This document shows, piece by piece, positions 17,461 to 26,699 of a stretch of 64,000 bases of DNA. The notes beneath the pieces are model-generated. The model saw only the letters and a list, made by a program, of their open reading frames with translations. It was not told the DNA's origin and did no database searches. Source of the stretch: Sulfitobacter sp. SK012 (GTDB lineage: Bacteria; Pseudomonadota; Alphaproteobacteria; Rhodobacterales; Rhodobacteraceae); the NCBI RefSeq assembly GCF_003352085.1, contig NZ_CP025804.1, positions 4,278,001 through 4,342,000 on the forward strand, written 5' to 3'. Each line of letters starts with the position of its first letter. Position 1 is the first letter of the stretch. A program made the translations under genes and the position numbers.

Positions 17461-18711
17461 TCAGACCTCCTCGATTTCTGTGCGCCACAAAAGCGCAATG
17501 GCGGCGAGTTTCAGCACACACGGAACACCCGCATAAAGCAGCCGCAACAGATCAAGTGCTTGGGGCGGCGGAGCCGCGGCACCACCGTCAAATCCAGCTG
17601 TTTCCAATGCAGGAAGTAGGGTGATCGCCGCCAAAGCCAACGTCAATTTGGATACAAAAGACCAAATCCCGAACCCTTCGGCGGCAGAAGGCGCGATTTG
17701 AGACATGCGAGTCGCGAATAACGCGGGCAACAGCGTCAGGTCAGCCCCCATCGCGGCACCTGATGCCAGACAAACAGCGGCGAACAGCCATACATCGCCC
17801 GGTCCTAAAAACAGCGCACCGCCAAACGCAAAAATCGCCAACATCATGGCCCATAGCAGAACGCGTTTTGGGCCGTGGCGCTGCGCGAGCGCTCCCCAGA
17901 TCGGAGCTGCTCCGGCGGCTGAAAGGAAAAACAGCAACAGCAGCGGGCCTTCATAGCCCGGCGCATCCAACGCACTTTCAACGTAAAACAGAAACAAGGT
18001 TGAACTGACAGCGACCGGCGCTGCGTTGAAGAGCGCAATCAGCAGCAAACGCCGCGCCAGCGGATCACGCAAGACGGTGCCAAACCCGGTGCTTTCGGGA
18101 ATGCCAGCGCTGCGCCATTCACTGCGCATCGCGATCACAGCAACAACGGCAAGCACGGAAAAACCAACAGCAAAGCCGGCAAAGGGCTGGTCCATCGCGA
18201 CACCTAACGCCACCGGCGCAACTGACGCTGCACAAACGCCCAAGAGCGCGCCCGTCTCGCGCCATGTCGCAAGCTGCACATGGCTTTTACCGGGCATCCC
18301 GTCTGCCTTAGCGACACCCTGAGCATAAAAGCAGATTGTCAGAAAGCTGAAGGCGGAAAACACCAACGTCAGCATAGCTCCGAACCACACAAGCGGGCTG
18401 GTCAGTGGTGGGACGGCAAACAGCCCGATCATCGCGGCGGCCATGATAATGCAGGCAACAGTTACGGCTGTTGCACGGTGGTGGCGCAGCCTTTCTGACA
18501 GACGGCCCAACAACGGATCTTGGACAACATCAAGCAGTCGTAGCGCAAAGAGAACCGTACCGAGGGCTGCAAGTGAGACCCCAAATTCATCAACATAGAA
18601 TTTCGGAGCATGGATATATATTGGCAGGCCCGCACAGGCCAACAACGCCGCAAAAAGCGCATATGCAGGCAAGCGATCTGCACGCGCGGGCATATCACCA
18701 AGCACCGTCAC
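17461..18711 (-). CDS. MFS transporter, GPH/MelB-like (MFS_2)
   Basis: 416 residues with about 12 hydrophobic helices. The cytoplasmic loop DVVQDPLLGRLSERLRHH near 60-77 is the MFS_2/melibiose-permease-like signature (D-x-x-x-D-P). A GTG at 18711 overlaps the stop of the DUF1365 gene (GTGA), suggesting coupling; the ATG at 18693 is an alternative. Homologues are found beside rpoE-chrR in related bacteria. Cargo unknown; given its neighbours it may move a lipid or lipid-derived compound across the inner membrane. Confidence 0.87.
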   Translation of the reverse strand: MTVLGDMPARADRLPAYALFAALLACAGLPIYIHAPKFYVDEFGVSLAALGTVLFALRLLDVVQDPLLGRLSERLRHHRATAVTVACIIMAAAMIGLFAVPPLTSPLVWFGAMLTLVFSAFSFLTICFYAQGVAKADGMPGKSHVQLATWRETGALLGVCAASVAPVALGVAMDQPFAGFAVGFSVLAVVAVIAMRSEWRSAGIPESTGFGTVLRDPLARRLLLIALFNAAPVAVSSTLFLFYVESALDAPGYEGPLLLLFFLSAAGAAPIWGALAQRHGPKRVLLWAMMLAIFAFGGALFLGPGDVWLFAAVCLASGAAMGADLTLLPALFATRMSQIAPSAAEGFGIWSFVSKLTLALAAITLLPALETAGFDGGAAAPPPQALDLLRLLYAGVPCVLKLAAIALLWRTEIEEV

Positions 18712-19469
18712 CCGCGTGTTACTTCTTTGGATGGCGGTTCAGGGGGCGCGCGGTATCCTGCGCCCTTAAACCAAAGTTTTAGAGCCTGCCAATGGATCAA
18801 TGCCAGCACACGGCGCGCGCCCAAAGGACGGCGGATCATGCTTTGCAAGATGCGCCGATTGCTGAGTGGTGTGCGCTTGCCGGTGAGGGTGGCGATCAGG
18901 CCGCCGTCACCTTGCTCATAATCTATCCAGATCCCGATGCGCTCAGGCGTGATGTCAAATCTAAATGTGTACCCACCCTCGACTGGTTGAAAGGGGGAGA
19001 CGTGGAATATCTTGGTCGCGGTCAGTTTGTCTTGCGGCAAAATCTCTGACCCATCCGAATGATAGCAGAGGTAACTGTGCCGGCCACCAAAGGTGTTGGA
19101 AACTTCAGCGATAACAACGATTAACGCGCCCGCAATATCCCGGCAGAGCCAAAAGCTAACCGGATTGAACACATGGCCCAGCACCCGAGGTTGCGCAAGC
19201 AACTCGATCCGCGCGACGCCGTCGATCTGGTGTTGCGACAGCACATCACGCACCCAAACCGGGCCGCGTCCCAGACCCGGCGCACCGCCGTGATCCACGT
19301 CATGAATTGCGGTCAAACCACGCCCGTTGCGCGAAAAAAGACCCGGCGTTTCTAGATCTGCCTCTGCGTCCAACAGCATATAATCGATCGAATAGCGAAA
19401 GGCATTGCTGATCGCACCTTTGCGGGCATGGAACGTTGTCCCTGCGATATGATCAACGCCAGAGGTCAC
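18708..19469 (-). CDS. DUF1365 family protein
   Basis: 253 residues from the GTG at 19469, which overlaps the stop of the FAD-oxidoreductase gene by 4 bp (GTGA). Family landmarks are HARKGAISNAFRYSIDYMLLD near the N-terminus, RVLGHVFNPVSFWLC in the middle and KIFHVSPFQPVEGGYTFRF further on. DUF1365 proteins (COG3496) are regularly linked to COG2907 oxidoreductases and cyclopropane-type fatty-acid methyltransferases, suggesting a role in fatty-acid modification on phospholipids. No catalytic mechanism can be read from the sequence. Confidence 0.88.
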   Translation of the reverse strand: MTSGVDHIAGTTFHARKGAISNAFRYSIDYMLLDAEADLETPGLFSRNGRGLTAIHDVDHGGAPGLGRGPVWVRDVLSQHQIDGVARIELLAQPRVLGHVFNPVSFWLCRDIAGALIVVIAEVSNTFGGRHSYLCYHSDGSEILPQDKLTATKIFHVSPFQPVEGGYTFRFDITPERIGIWIDYEQGDGGLIATLTGKRTPLSNRRILQSMIRRPLGARRVLALIHWQALKLWFKGAGYRAPPEPPSKEVTRG

Positions 19470-20785
19470 TCGGCGGCCATGGGCAATGCCAACGCACCCT
19501 GAATGCCGCGTACGACATTTACGGCACTTGCCAGACCATCTTCGTGAAATCCATGTCGCGTCCAAGCACCACAGAACCATGTCGCGTTGGATCCATTAAA
19601 GCCCTGCAATTGTTCCTGTGCTGCCATCGCTGCAAGATCAAAGACTGGATGGCGCAAGGTGGTCTGGTCATGAATCAAATCTTCACGGATGGTGCGTTTC
19701 GTGTTGAGCGTCACGAAATATGGCTCATCCATCGGAATAGGTTGCAGAGAGTTCATCCAATAGGTCAGGTCGATCCGGTCAGATTTGACTTTCCTATCTT
19801 CGGAGTAAACCCACGAGGCCCACGTCGCGCGACGTTGGGGCATCATAGCCGTATCTGAGTGCAGGACGATATCATTGGGCTGATAAGCAATCGCACCCAG
19901 CGTCGCAGTTTCCTGCGAACTTGGATCATCTAGCATCGCCAGCGTGTCATCCGAGTGAGTGGCAAAGATGACCGCGTCAAAATCTTCCCATTCGCCGCCC
20001 CATGTCTTGATCTGCACACCAAAGCCCGTGCGGCGGACTGACTGAACAGCTGCATTCAAACGAACATCAGTACCCACACTGTTCATTGCAGCCTCGATCC
20101 GAGACACATAGGCCTGCGCACCGCCCTGAATCGTATACCATTGGGGTTGCCCGGAATATTGCAACAGCGCGTGGTTTTCAAAGAACTGCACAAGCGCGTG
20201 AGCGGGGAAATCCATGATCTGCCGGGTCGGCGTCGACCAGATCGCACCGGACAATGGCAGCAGGTAGTAGTCCCGAAAATAGTCACCTGTCCCAAGGGCG
20301 GCCAGAAATTGACCGATCGTTTTGGACCGATCACTTGCCAACTCGACGGCGCGTTTGTTGAAGGTCACAATATCGCGCAGCATGCGCAAAAACTTAGGGT
20401 TCGCCAGATTGCGGCGCTGCGCAAACATCGCATTAAAACTGGTCAGCGCGTATTCGAGACGGCCACCATCGATGGACGCGCCAAAACTCATGTTGGATTT
20501 GACCACCGGCACGTCAAGCTCGGCGAAAAGTGCGGCGAGATGCGGGTAGTTCGCGTAATTGAACACGATGAACCCCGTATCAACAGGCTGATCCGCGTTC
20601 CTACCTGCCATCACCGTGCGCGCGTGACCGCCTAGGCGTGACCGGCTTTCGAATAGCGTAACGCGGTTATCAGCACCCAGCATATGCGCCGCACCCATCC
20701 CGGAAATTCCGGCACCGACGACTGCGATTTTTTGGGATATTGAGGCGCTGGGTATAATGTCCCGTTGGGGGGCTTCAAAAGGCAT
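19466..20785 (-). CDS. FAD-dependent amine oxidase/desaturase-like protein (COG2907), first gene of the RpoE-linked operon
   Basis: 439 residues from the ATG at 20785; orthologues start in the same way (MPFE...), so longer upstream starts are discounted. The FAD motif IAVVGAGISGMGAAHML is at about 20-36, followed by ESRSRLGGHARTV. DTGFIVFNYANYPHL and the C-terminal WFCGAWTRHGFHEDGL are typical of the COG2907 group. The corresponding R. sphaeroides gene (RSP1091, from memory) belongs to the RpoE regulon, and furan-fatty-acid work there described a desaturase, UfaD; I believe this is that family but cannot verify it. It heads a tightly overlapped five-gene operon divergent from rpoE. Confidence 0.85.
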   Translation of the reverse strand: MPFEAPQRDIIPSASISQKIAVVGAGISGMGAAHMLGADNRVTLFESRSRLGGHARTVMAGRNADQPVDTGFIVFNYANYPHLAALFAELDVPVVKSNMSFGASIDGGRLEYALTSFNAMFAQRRNLANPKFLRMLRDIVTFNKRAVELASDRSKTIGQFLAALGTGDYFRDYYLLPLSGAIWSTPTRQIMDFPAHALVQFFENHALLQYSGQPQWYTIQGGAQAYVSRIEAAMNSVGTDVRLNAAVQSVRRTGFGVQIKTWGGEWEDFDAVIFATHSDDTLAMLDDPSSQETATLGAIAYQPNDIVLHSDTAMMPQRRATWASWVYSEDRKVKSDRIDLTYWMNSLQPIPMDEPYFVTLNTKRTIREDLIHDQTTLRHPVFDLAAMAAQEQLQGFNGSNATWFCGAWTRHGFHEDGLASAVNVVRGIQGALALPMAAE

Positions 20786-20875
20786 ATTGTGCAGCAGTCC
20801 TGTATTTTCATTCGCAATAAACACTATACGGCTCAGATACGTTTCTGGATGTAAATGAGTTTCGATTTTCTTTTT

Positions 20876-20904
20876 GATCCAACCGGGTAGCCCGGGCGTA
20901 GACA
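20876..20904 (+). promoter_or_regulatory. Candidate RpoE (ECF sigma) promoter upstream of rpoE
   Basis: TGATCC at 20876-20881 is followed after exactly 18 bases by TAGAC at 20900-20904. This resembles the TGATC / about 18 bp / TAAGA-type promoter described for RpoE of Rhodobacter sphaeroides, with two departures in the -10. It is oriented toward rpoE and would give autoregulation. Transcription would begin near 20911, after the ATG at 20909, which supports the downstream GTG at 21014 as the rpoE start. A matching promoter for the divergent operon was not found. Confidence 0.6.
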
Positions 20905-21013
20905 ATACATGTTAGTTGATTTTCAAACACAAACACACGACACTCAGCGCGGGGCCTTGGCCTGGGCTGCTCAAAGCGGTGACCGTAAGCAAACGAGAGC
21001 AGGGCAACATCAG

Positions 21014-21559
21014 GTGACCAAAGATCAGCAGTCAGCAAACTGGGTAGATCAAATGTTGCGCGTCCGAGATGAGCGGGACACTGACGCCTTTAGTGCTCTT
21101 TTTTCCCATTTTGCTCCACGTATCAAAGGTTTCTTGATCAATTCAGGTACTGACCCGGCCACTGCGGAGGAATGCGCGCAAGATGTTATGGCAACGCTTT
21201 GGCACAAGGCAGCGCAGTTTGACCCGACCCGCGCCACCGTCGCTACTTGGGTTTTTACAATTGCAAGGAACCGGCGCACGGATATTTTCCGGCGTGACAG
21301 GCGCCCTGAACCTGAAGACCTAACATGGGGCCCTGAGCCTGAACCCGACCAAGCAGAGGTCATCGCGTTTCAGCAAGAGGCGACCCTGCTTCGAACGGCC
21401 CTTGCCGACCTGCCCGAGGAACAACGCAGTTTAATTCAACAAGCCTATTTCGGCGACCTCAGCCAGTCTGAGATCGCAACCCTCACCGGTCTGCCCCTTG
21501 GCACGATCAAATCCCGTATCCGGTTGGCGCTTGAAAAACTACGCCACAGTTTGAAGTGA
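21014..21559 (+). CDS. rpoE: ECF sigma factor RpoE (singlet-oxygen response type)
   Basis: 181 residues from the GTG at 21014. Region 2 reads FSALFSHFAPRIKGFL, EECAQDVMATLWHKA and ATVATWVFTIARNRRTDIF. Region 4 reads LPEEQRSLIQQAYFGDLSQS and TGLPLGTIKSRIRLALEKLR, the helix-turn-helix that contacts the -35. The downstream zinc anti-sigma gene and the divergent COG2907/DUF1365/MFS/DUF3833/SDR operon identify it as the RpoE of the photooxidative-stress response rather than a heat or envelope sigma. Held inactive by ChrR and released on singlet oxygen, as established in R. sphaeroides. Confidence 0.92.
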   Translation: MTKDQQSANWVDQMLRVRDERDTDAFSALFSHFAPRIKGFLINSGTDPATAEECAQDVMATLWHKAAQFDPTRATVATWVFTIARNRRTDIFRRDRRPEPEDLTWGPEPEPDQAEVIAFQQEATLLRTALADLPEEQRSLIQQAYFGDLSQSEIATLTGLPLGTIKSRIRLALEKLRHSLK

Positions 21560-21564
21560 CAGAA

Positions 21565-22209
21565 ATGACCAAGATTAATCACCACCTAGATGACGACACA
21601 CTAATGGCCTACGCCACTGGTAGTTTACCCGAGGCGTTCAACTTGATCGTCGCGGCACATGTATCGATGTGCGACGTCTGCCGCGCTGCTGCTGATAGCT
21701 TTGACACGCTCGGCGGCGCTGTTCTGGAGGAAGAAGACGTTGCGAGCCTGTCTGAGACAAGCCTCGCGCGCACGCTGGCGCAACTGAAGGAACGGTATGC
21801 CGAGGTGCCCGCCACGCGCCGCCCTGCCGGGGCGCTTCCTGCGCCACTTCAGGATTACGTTGGCGGTGATCTGGATGCGATCCGCTGGCGGCCCGTTGGC
21901 ATGGGTGTAAAACAAGCGATCCTAAAGACATCCACCCGGGCCACCGCACGACTGCTCTTTATTCCAGCGGGCGCTGCGATGCCAGATCACGGTCACCATG
22001 GGACTGAGATGACGCTCGTGCTGCAGGGTGCTTTTCACGACGACGACGAAGTTTTTGCGCGCGGCGATATCGAGATCGCGGATTCTGATGTTCAGCATAT
22101 TCCGGTTGCCGACATTGCTTGCGATTGTATTTGCCTTGCCGTTACCGACGCGCCACTGCGTTTCGCCGGTTGGTTACCGCGTCTGGTGCAAAAATTCGTC
22201 CGGATTTAA
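21565..22209 (+). CDS. chrR: Anti-sigma factor ChrR, zinc ASD plus cupin
   Basis: 214 residues from the ATG at 21565; GTG at 21556, overlapping the rpoE stop, is an alternative. The N-terminal anti-sigma domain has H6/H7, H32, C36 and C39 in HVSMCDVC, the zinc ligands (H6, H31, C35, C38 in R. sphaeroides, so one residue of offset). The C-terminal cupin has DHGHHGTE and later VQHIPV, supplying His/Glu metal ligands needed for the singlet-oxygen response. ChrR binds RpoE in the cytoplasm. The gene ends 4 bp into the stop region of the convergent lyase gene. Confidence 0.93.
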   Translation: MTKINHHLDDDTLMAYATGSLPEAFNLIVAAHVSMCDVCRAAADSFDTLGGAVLEEEDVASLSETSLARTLAQLKERYAEVPATRRPAGALPAPLQDYVGGDLDAIRWRPVGMGVKQAILKTSTRATARLLFIPAGAAMPDHGHHGTEMTLVLQGAFHDDDEVFARGDIEIADSDVQHIPVADIACDCICLAVTDAPLRFAGWLPRLVQKFVRI

Positions 22210-23219
22210 GTGCAAAGACCGTCCAGAGCCGATCTGCCACGGGCCATCAGCTTTAGGTAAGATTGGGCGTCGATATTCGCGCCGCATACAATTACCCCTA
22301 CGCGCCGCCCTGCAAGGCGGTCGCGTAAGGGCCCCAACACAGCCGCAAGAGCTGCCCCTGCCGCGGGCTCAACAGCGAGTTTTGCTTCTTGTTGGAAAAC
22401 CACCATGCCGGCGCAGATCATGTCATCGTCCAACGTCACAATGTCGTCGAGATAGGCTGCACATAGCGCGTGACTAAAGGGCAGCGCCATCGGCGCTCCT
22501 AGGCTGTCGGCAATTGTATCCACCTTATCTAGATGAACAGGTGCGCCTTGAGACATCGATTGTGACATGCTGGCGGCACCTGTTGGTTCGACGCCAAAAA
22601 CTTCGCAGGCCGGATTGATCTGTTTTACCGCTGCTGCGATCCCACTGATCAACCCTCCACCGCCAATTGACACCACGACGGCATCAAGCCCCACTGCATT
22701 CTCCATCAGTTCTAAGCCCACCCCCGCTGTGCCCAGCGATGTGCCAAGGCCCTCAAAGGGATGGATAAACGTCCGACCTTCGTCGCGGACCAGGCGCTCT
22801 GCTTCAGCAAAGGTTTCGGGACCCGGTGGCATCATCACAACTTCAGCACCTTCTGCGCGGGCCATGGCGACGCGAAACGGATTTGCGTTCGATTGGATCA
22901 CCACTTTGGCCGATGCCCCAATCTGCCGCGCAGCCCAAGCGGCCGCAATGGCGTGGTTCCCCGCACTCGCCGCCGTGATCCCGCGCGCCCGTTGATCCGC
23001 ATCAAGGCCGCGCGCAACGCTCAGTGCGCCGCGGGCTTTGAAGGTGCCCGTGTGCTGAAAACACTCGAGCTTGAGGGTTACCGACCCGCCATCCAACACG
23101 CGATCTATCAGCGGTGAATGCATCTCAATGCTCGGTGTATGCACCACCTGCCCTGCAATTGCAGCGGTGTTGGTTCGGATCGCGTCCAGCGTCATACCGC
23201 TGGTGTCGGGGCCGGTCAT
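22206..23219 (-). CDS. PLP-dependent threonine/serine ammonia-lyase family protein
   Basis: 337 residues from the ATG at 23219, with AAAGGAAGTT upstream. The PLP lysine lies in HTGTFKARGA (usual S/T-F-K-x-R-G-A), followed by SAGNHA, which binds the substrate carboxylate, and SIGGGGLISG, which holds the cofactor phosphate. It lacks the C-terminal ACT domain of biosynthetic IlvA, so it resembles catabolic TdcB-type or hydroxyamino-acid dehydratases. It starts just after the rmuC stop on the same strand and is convergent with chrR (4-bp overlap of the ends). Threonine, serine or hydroxyaspartate are possible substrates. Confidence 0.87.
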   Translation of the reverse strand: MTGPDTSGMTLDAIRTNTAAIAGQVVHTPSIEMHSPLIDRVLDGGSVTLKLECFQHTGTFKARGALSVARGLDADQRARGITAASAGNHAIAAAWAARQIGASAKVVIQSNANPFRVAMARAEGAEVVMMPPGPETFAEAERLVRDEGRTFIHPFEGLGTSLGTAGVGLELMENAVGLDAVVVSIGGGGLISGIAAAVKQINPACEVFGVEPTGAASMSQSMSQGAPVHLDKVDTIADSLGAPMALPFSHALCAAYLDDIVTLDDDMICAGMVVFQQEAKLAVEPAAGAALAAVLGPLRDRLAGRRVGVIVCGANIDAQSYLKLMARGRSALDGLCT

Positions 23220-23220
23220 T

Positions 23221-24465
23221 TTAACTTCCTTTGCTCTGCGGGGCCAGGGGCACAACTTGTGCAGTATCTTCGGGGGCAAGCTCTTCGAAATCAAAATCAT
23301 GCAAACGACCTGCGCGTTTGGCAGCTTTTTCGCCGCTAATCATGATTTCTTCTACGTCTTTGCGGGCTTGACCAAAGTGCCGATCTAGGTTGCCCACGCG
23401 TGACACCAAACGCTCTACATCACTGTGCAGCAGGCCCAGTTCTTTGCGGATCGCACCGGCCTGTTCGCGCATCCGGGCGTCTTTGAGGATCGCGCGCATG
23501 GTATTGAGCGTGGCCATGCAGGTCGTCGGCGAAACAATCCAGACCCGTGCGGCAAACCCTTCGCGCACGACTTCGGGCAGTCGTGAATGTAGCTCCGCAT
23601 AGACCGCTTCGGAGGGCAAAAACATGATCGCGCCATCCGCGGTTTCGCCTTCGATAATGTACTTCGCCGAGATCGCTTTGATATGCACTCGTACGGATTG
23701 AGCCAAAGCGCGCAGGGCGCGGGCCTGATCCTCTTTGGTCTCCGCAGCAGCGAGCGCCTCAAACGCTTCAAAGGGAAACTTCGCGTCAATGACGATGGGT
23801 CCCGGCGGGTTGGGCAAGTGCACCAAGCAATCTGCGCGTTTGCCGTTCGAAAGGGTATGCTGCATCGCATAACTGTCTGATGGCAACGCCTTGGACACGA
23901 TGTCCGTCAGTTGAATTTCTCCAAACATCCCGCGTCGCTGTTTGTTGCTCAGGATGTCTTGCAACGACAACACGTCACCCGACAGCTTGGTGATGTTGTC
24001 TTGTGCGCGGTCGATGGCGGCCAGCCGCTCTTGCAGCTGCGTCAGGCTCGTTGTTGTCTGCTTGGACGAACCACTCAGAGTCTGGCCGATGCGTTCCTGC
24101 ATTTCCGCCAGCGCACGGGCAGATCGCGTGGCGTTATCGGCCAACTTTTCTTGCATCTGCATTTGCACTGCATTCAGGCGCGTTTCCATGGATTGAATAA
24201 TCTGACTTTGGCCGTTGGCTTGAGTATCCGACACGGTTTGAAGCCCGCCCCGCAGCTGTTCCTGACCCGCGCCAAGCTGCTGTACATGACCGCCTAAAAC
24301 GGCCATCTGGCGCGCGAGCGGTTCGGTAACCCGCGCCGATCGCCCAGCGGCGCGCACTGCCATGATCAGCAAGGCAAAAAGGATCAACAGCAATGCCGCC
24401 CCAATTCCGGCGGCAATCACCCTTGGGTCATCTAGGGCAAAGCTATAGGTGCCAATTTCAATCAT
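23221..24465 (-). CDS. rmuC: DNA recombination protein RmuC
   Basis: 414 residues. An N-terminal membrane helix (about 16-38, [20 protein letters not shown]) is followed by a long coiled coil (about 50-165). The RmuC nuclease-like domain includes [30 protein letters not shown] (the D-x-K of the PD-(D/E)xK fold) and [15 protein letters not shown]. It limits inversions at short repeats and acts in DNA repair. Its ATG overlaps the mutL stop by 4 bp, so the two repair genes are coupled. Confidence 0.93.
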   Translation of the reverse strand: MIEIGTYSFALDDPRVIAAGIGAALLLILFALLIMAVRAAGRSARVTEPLARQMAVLGGHVQQLGAGQEQLRGGLQTVSDTQANGQSQIIQSMETRLNAVQMQMQEKLADNATRSARALAEMQERIGQTLSGSSKQTTTSLTQLQERLAAIDRAQDNITKLSGDVLSLQDILSNKQRRGMFGEIQLTDIVSKALPSDSYAMQHTLSNGKRADCLVHLPNPPGPIVIDAKFPFEAFEALAAAETKEDQARALRALAQSVRVHIKAISAKYIIEGETADGAIMFLPSEAVYAELHSRLPEVVREGFAARVWIVSPTTCMATLNTMRAILKDARMREQAGAIRKELGLLHSDVERLVSRVGNLDRHFGQARKDVEEIMISGEKAAKRAGRLHDFDFEELAPEDTAQVVPLAPQSKGS

Positions 24466-26288
24466 GTGCGGCCAAAGAGCCGTTCAATATCGCTCAACTT
24501 TAGTTCGACATAGGTGGGGCGGCCGTGGTTGCATTGCCCAGAATGCGGTGTCGCCTCCATATCACGAAGGAGGGCGTTCATCTCTTCGGCGCGCATCCTG
24601 CGGCCTGAGCGAATAGAACCGTGACAGGCAACCCGGCTTAGGATTGCTTCGATCCGGGCCTGAACCAGCAAGCTTTCGCCTTCGCCGTCTAGTTCATCTA
24701 AGATATCTCGCAGCATGGCGCCTGCATCTACTTCACCAAGGATCGCAGGCGTTTCGCGCACGGCGACAGCATCCCCACCGAAGGGTTCAATGGTCAGGCC
24801 AAAGCGGGCGAGATCAGCCGAAACCGATAATATCTGCGCGCGATCTGAGGGCGACAGACTGATGATTTCGGGGATCAAAAGCGCCTGCGCCGCGACGCCA
24901 TTTTCGGCCATCTGGCCTTTGAGGCGCTCATAGACCAAACGCTCATGCGCGGCGTGTTGATCCACGATCACCATGCCATTGGCCGTCTGCGCGATTATGT
25001 AATTTTCATGTACCTGACCGCGGGCCGTTCCGAGGGGGTAGTCGGGAGCTTCTTCATTTTCCTGCGTGGGCTCCGGCGCTTCGACCCGCCCCCACATGCC
25101 TGCAGTTTCCGCAAACGCAGGTTCAATCACCCCGCCGCGCGGTCCCATTGAGGGTCGATCCATTTGGTATACGCGCGCGCCTGCTGGCTCTGGCGTAAAT
25201 GCACCCAGCGTCGCATTAGCAACCGTCGTCGATGCGCGGTGCCCCGCCTCTGCCAACGCATGGCGCAAGGCAGATACGATAAGCCCGCGCACGAGGCCGG
25301 GATCCCGAAAACGGACTTCAGATTTGGCAGGATGCACGTTCACGTCGACCAGCGTTGGATCACAGTCGACAAAAAGTGCCGCAGCGGGGTGTCGGTCGCG
25401 GCTTAGGAAATCGAAATAGGCACCGCGCAGGGCCCCAATCAGCATTTTGTCCCGAACCGGGCGGCCGTTCACAAAGAGATATTGAGCCATGGTCGAACCG
25501 CGCGAATACGTTGGCAGGGCGGCAAATCCGGTCAGATGAAACCCTTCGCGCTGTGCGTCGATAGGCAGGGCATTTTCGGCGAATTCCTTGCCCAAAACGG
25601 TGCGCAATCGGCCGTGGAGCGCGTCAAATAGATCGCCCTGCTCCGCTTCGGCGCGAAAAACATCGCGGCACGGTCCATCGCCCGAGACATCACGCAGCAC
25701 AAACCTAACAAAGGGCTCAGCCATGGCGAGGCGTTTGATCACATCGGCAATCGCTTGCGCTTCAGCGCGGTCGGTCCGCATGAATTTTAGCCGCGCGGGC
25801 GTAGCATAAAAGAGATCGCGCAGGGTCACTATTGTTCCAGCGCTGAGTGCTGCAGGGCGGAGAGGCTCGTGGTGACCTCCTGCGACCGTGATCTCAGCTC
25901 CTTCTTGGCCAGCGACACGGCTGGTTATGGTTAGCCGGCCGACGGAACCAAGTGATGGCAGCGCCTCGCCCCGAAAACCGAAGCTATGAATATTAAGCAG
26001 GTCGCTTCCATCAATCTTGGACGTCGCATGGCGTGACAAGGCAAGCGGAAGATCTTGGGCCGACATGCCGCAGCCGTCGTCCGTAACGCGAATGAGTGTT
26101 TTGCCGCCATCAGCGTAATCGATGGCGATGCGCGTGGCCCCTGCATCGATAGCATTCTCAACCAGTTCTTTGACTGCCGATGCCGGGCGCTCCACGACCT
26201 CGCCGGCAGCGATCCGGTTGATCGCCATCTCGTCGAGCTGCCGGATTACCGGGGCCGTAGCGCTTATGTTGGGGTTGGGATGTGCCAT
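24462..26288 (-). CDS. mutL: DNA mismatch repair endonuclease MutL
   Basis: 608 residues from the ATG at 26288. The GHKL ATPase domain shows [26 protein letters not shown] and GFRGEALPS. The C-terminal domain has [12 protein letters not shown], the DQHA(x)2E(x)4E endonuclease motif, and CNHGRP near the end, so this is the nicking type of MutL used where MutH is absent. Upstream lies a 411-bp intergenic region with stem-loops. It is co-transcribed with rmuC and the lyase gene. Confidence 0.95.
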   Translation of the reverse strand: MAHPNPNISATAPVIRQLDEMAINRIAAGEVVERPASAVKELVENAIDAGATRIAIDYADGGKTLIRVTDDGCGMSAQDLPLALSRHATSKIDGSDLLNIHSFGFRGEALPSLGSVGRLTITSRVAGQEGAEITVAGGHHEPLRPAALSAGTIVTLRDLFYATPARLKFMRTDRAEAQAIADVIKRLAMAEPFVRFVLRDVSGDGPCRDVFRAEAEQGDLFDALHGRLRTVLGKEFAENALPIDAQREGFHLTGFAALPTYSRGSTMAQYLFVNGRPVRDKMLIGALRGAYFDFLSRDRHPAAALFVDCDPTLVDVNVHPAKSEVRFRDPGLVRGLIVSALRHALAEAGHRASTTVANATLGAFTPEPAGARVYQMDRPSMGPRGGVIEPAFAETAGMWGRVEAPEPTQENEEAPDYPLGTARGQVHENYIIAQTANGMVIVDQHAAHERLVYERLKGQMAENGVAAQALLIPEIISLSPSDRAQILSVSADLARFGLTIEPFGGDAVAVRETPAILGEVDAGAMLRDILDELDGEGESLLVQARIEAILSRVACHGSIRSGRRMRAEEMNALLRDMEATPHSGQCNHGRPTYVELKLSDIERLFGRT

Positions 26289-26497
26289 GCCGCAATACCT
26301 AGCATATTGCCGCCCGATTCTGCCAGAGGATCGGCACGCTTGAACAGTCAAAATTGATGACCTGCCCCCAAACGCGAACGAGCCGGACAATTTGCCCGAC
26401 CCGCTGACTGCTCGACGTTCTAATTGCGCCGTATGCCTGGAAGCTAATGTTCGTGCTTAAATGCGTACTCAAATGCAGCACACACAAGATCTTGATG

Positions 26498-26553
26498 ATC
26501 CTTCGCCGAAACATTGCCTGTCTAGTTTGTGAAACTAGATATAGGCGAAGGAT
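26498..26553 (+). repeat. Nested inverted repeats (two-tier dyad)
   Basis: Outer arms ATCCTTCGCC (26498-26507) and GGCGAAGGAT (26544-26553) are perfect 10-bp inverted copies. They enclose a second perfect dyad, TCTAGTTT/AAACTAGA (26521-26539) with a GTG loop. Two coaxial stems in a 56-bp intergenic span are unlikely by chance. It could be an RNA hairpin, a recombination site or an operator. No coding function. Confidence 0.55.
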
Positions 26554-26644
26554 GATTCGTAGGTCAAAGCAAAAACGAATCGGCGGCCAATTAATTACGA
26601 ATCGCTTGGTTAAACGGGGGGTTATGAGAGCACTGGCAGTTGGA

Positions 26645-26665
26645 CTAGCGAGCAAAACTCGCTAG
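26645..26665 (+). repeat. Stem-loop upstream of uraH
   Basis: Perfect 8-bp inverted repeat CTAGCGAG/CTCGCTAG with loop CAAAA, 34 bp before the uraH start. The stem lacks a T-tract. It shares the CTAG core with the nested dyad about 110 bp upstream. It could act in the uraH leader or mark the end of a short transcript. Confidence 0.4.
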
Positions 26666-26699
26666 CTTGCGGAAAACCATCCATTTCGGAGTACGCCAG

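Larger units (their letters stand above)
26289..26699 (+). other. 411-bp intergenic region between mutL and uraH
   Basis: No convincing coding sequence was found on either strand. It is more AT-rich than the flanks and holds two inverted-repeat structures (26498-26553 and 26645-26665). It must carry the promoters of the divergent mutL and uraH genes; no clear -35/-10 pairs were assigned. A small RNA or a remnant of a mobile element is possible. Confidence 0.5.

Noticed and set aside
20786..20875. A second RpoE promoter for the divergent FAD-oxidoreductase operon
   Set aside because: No TGATC-type -35 with a suitable spaced -10 was found on the minus strand, so no promoter is annotated despite the expectation from R. 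sphaeroides.
26299..26655. A 118-codon minus-strand frame in the mutL-uraH spacer
   Set aside because: It crosses both inverted-repeat structures, lacks a ribosome site and has no protein-like pattern; the region is treated as non-coding.
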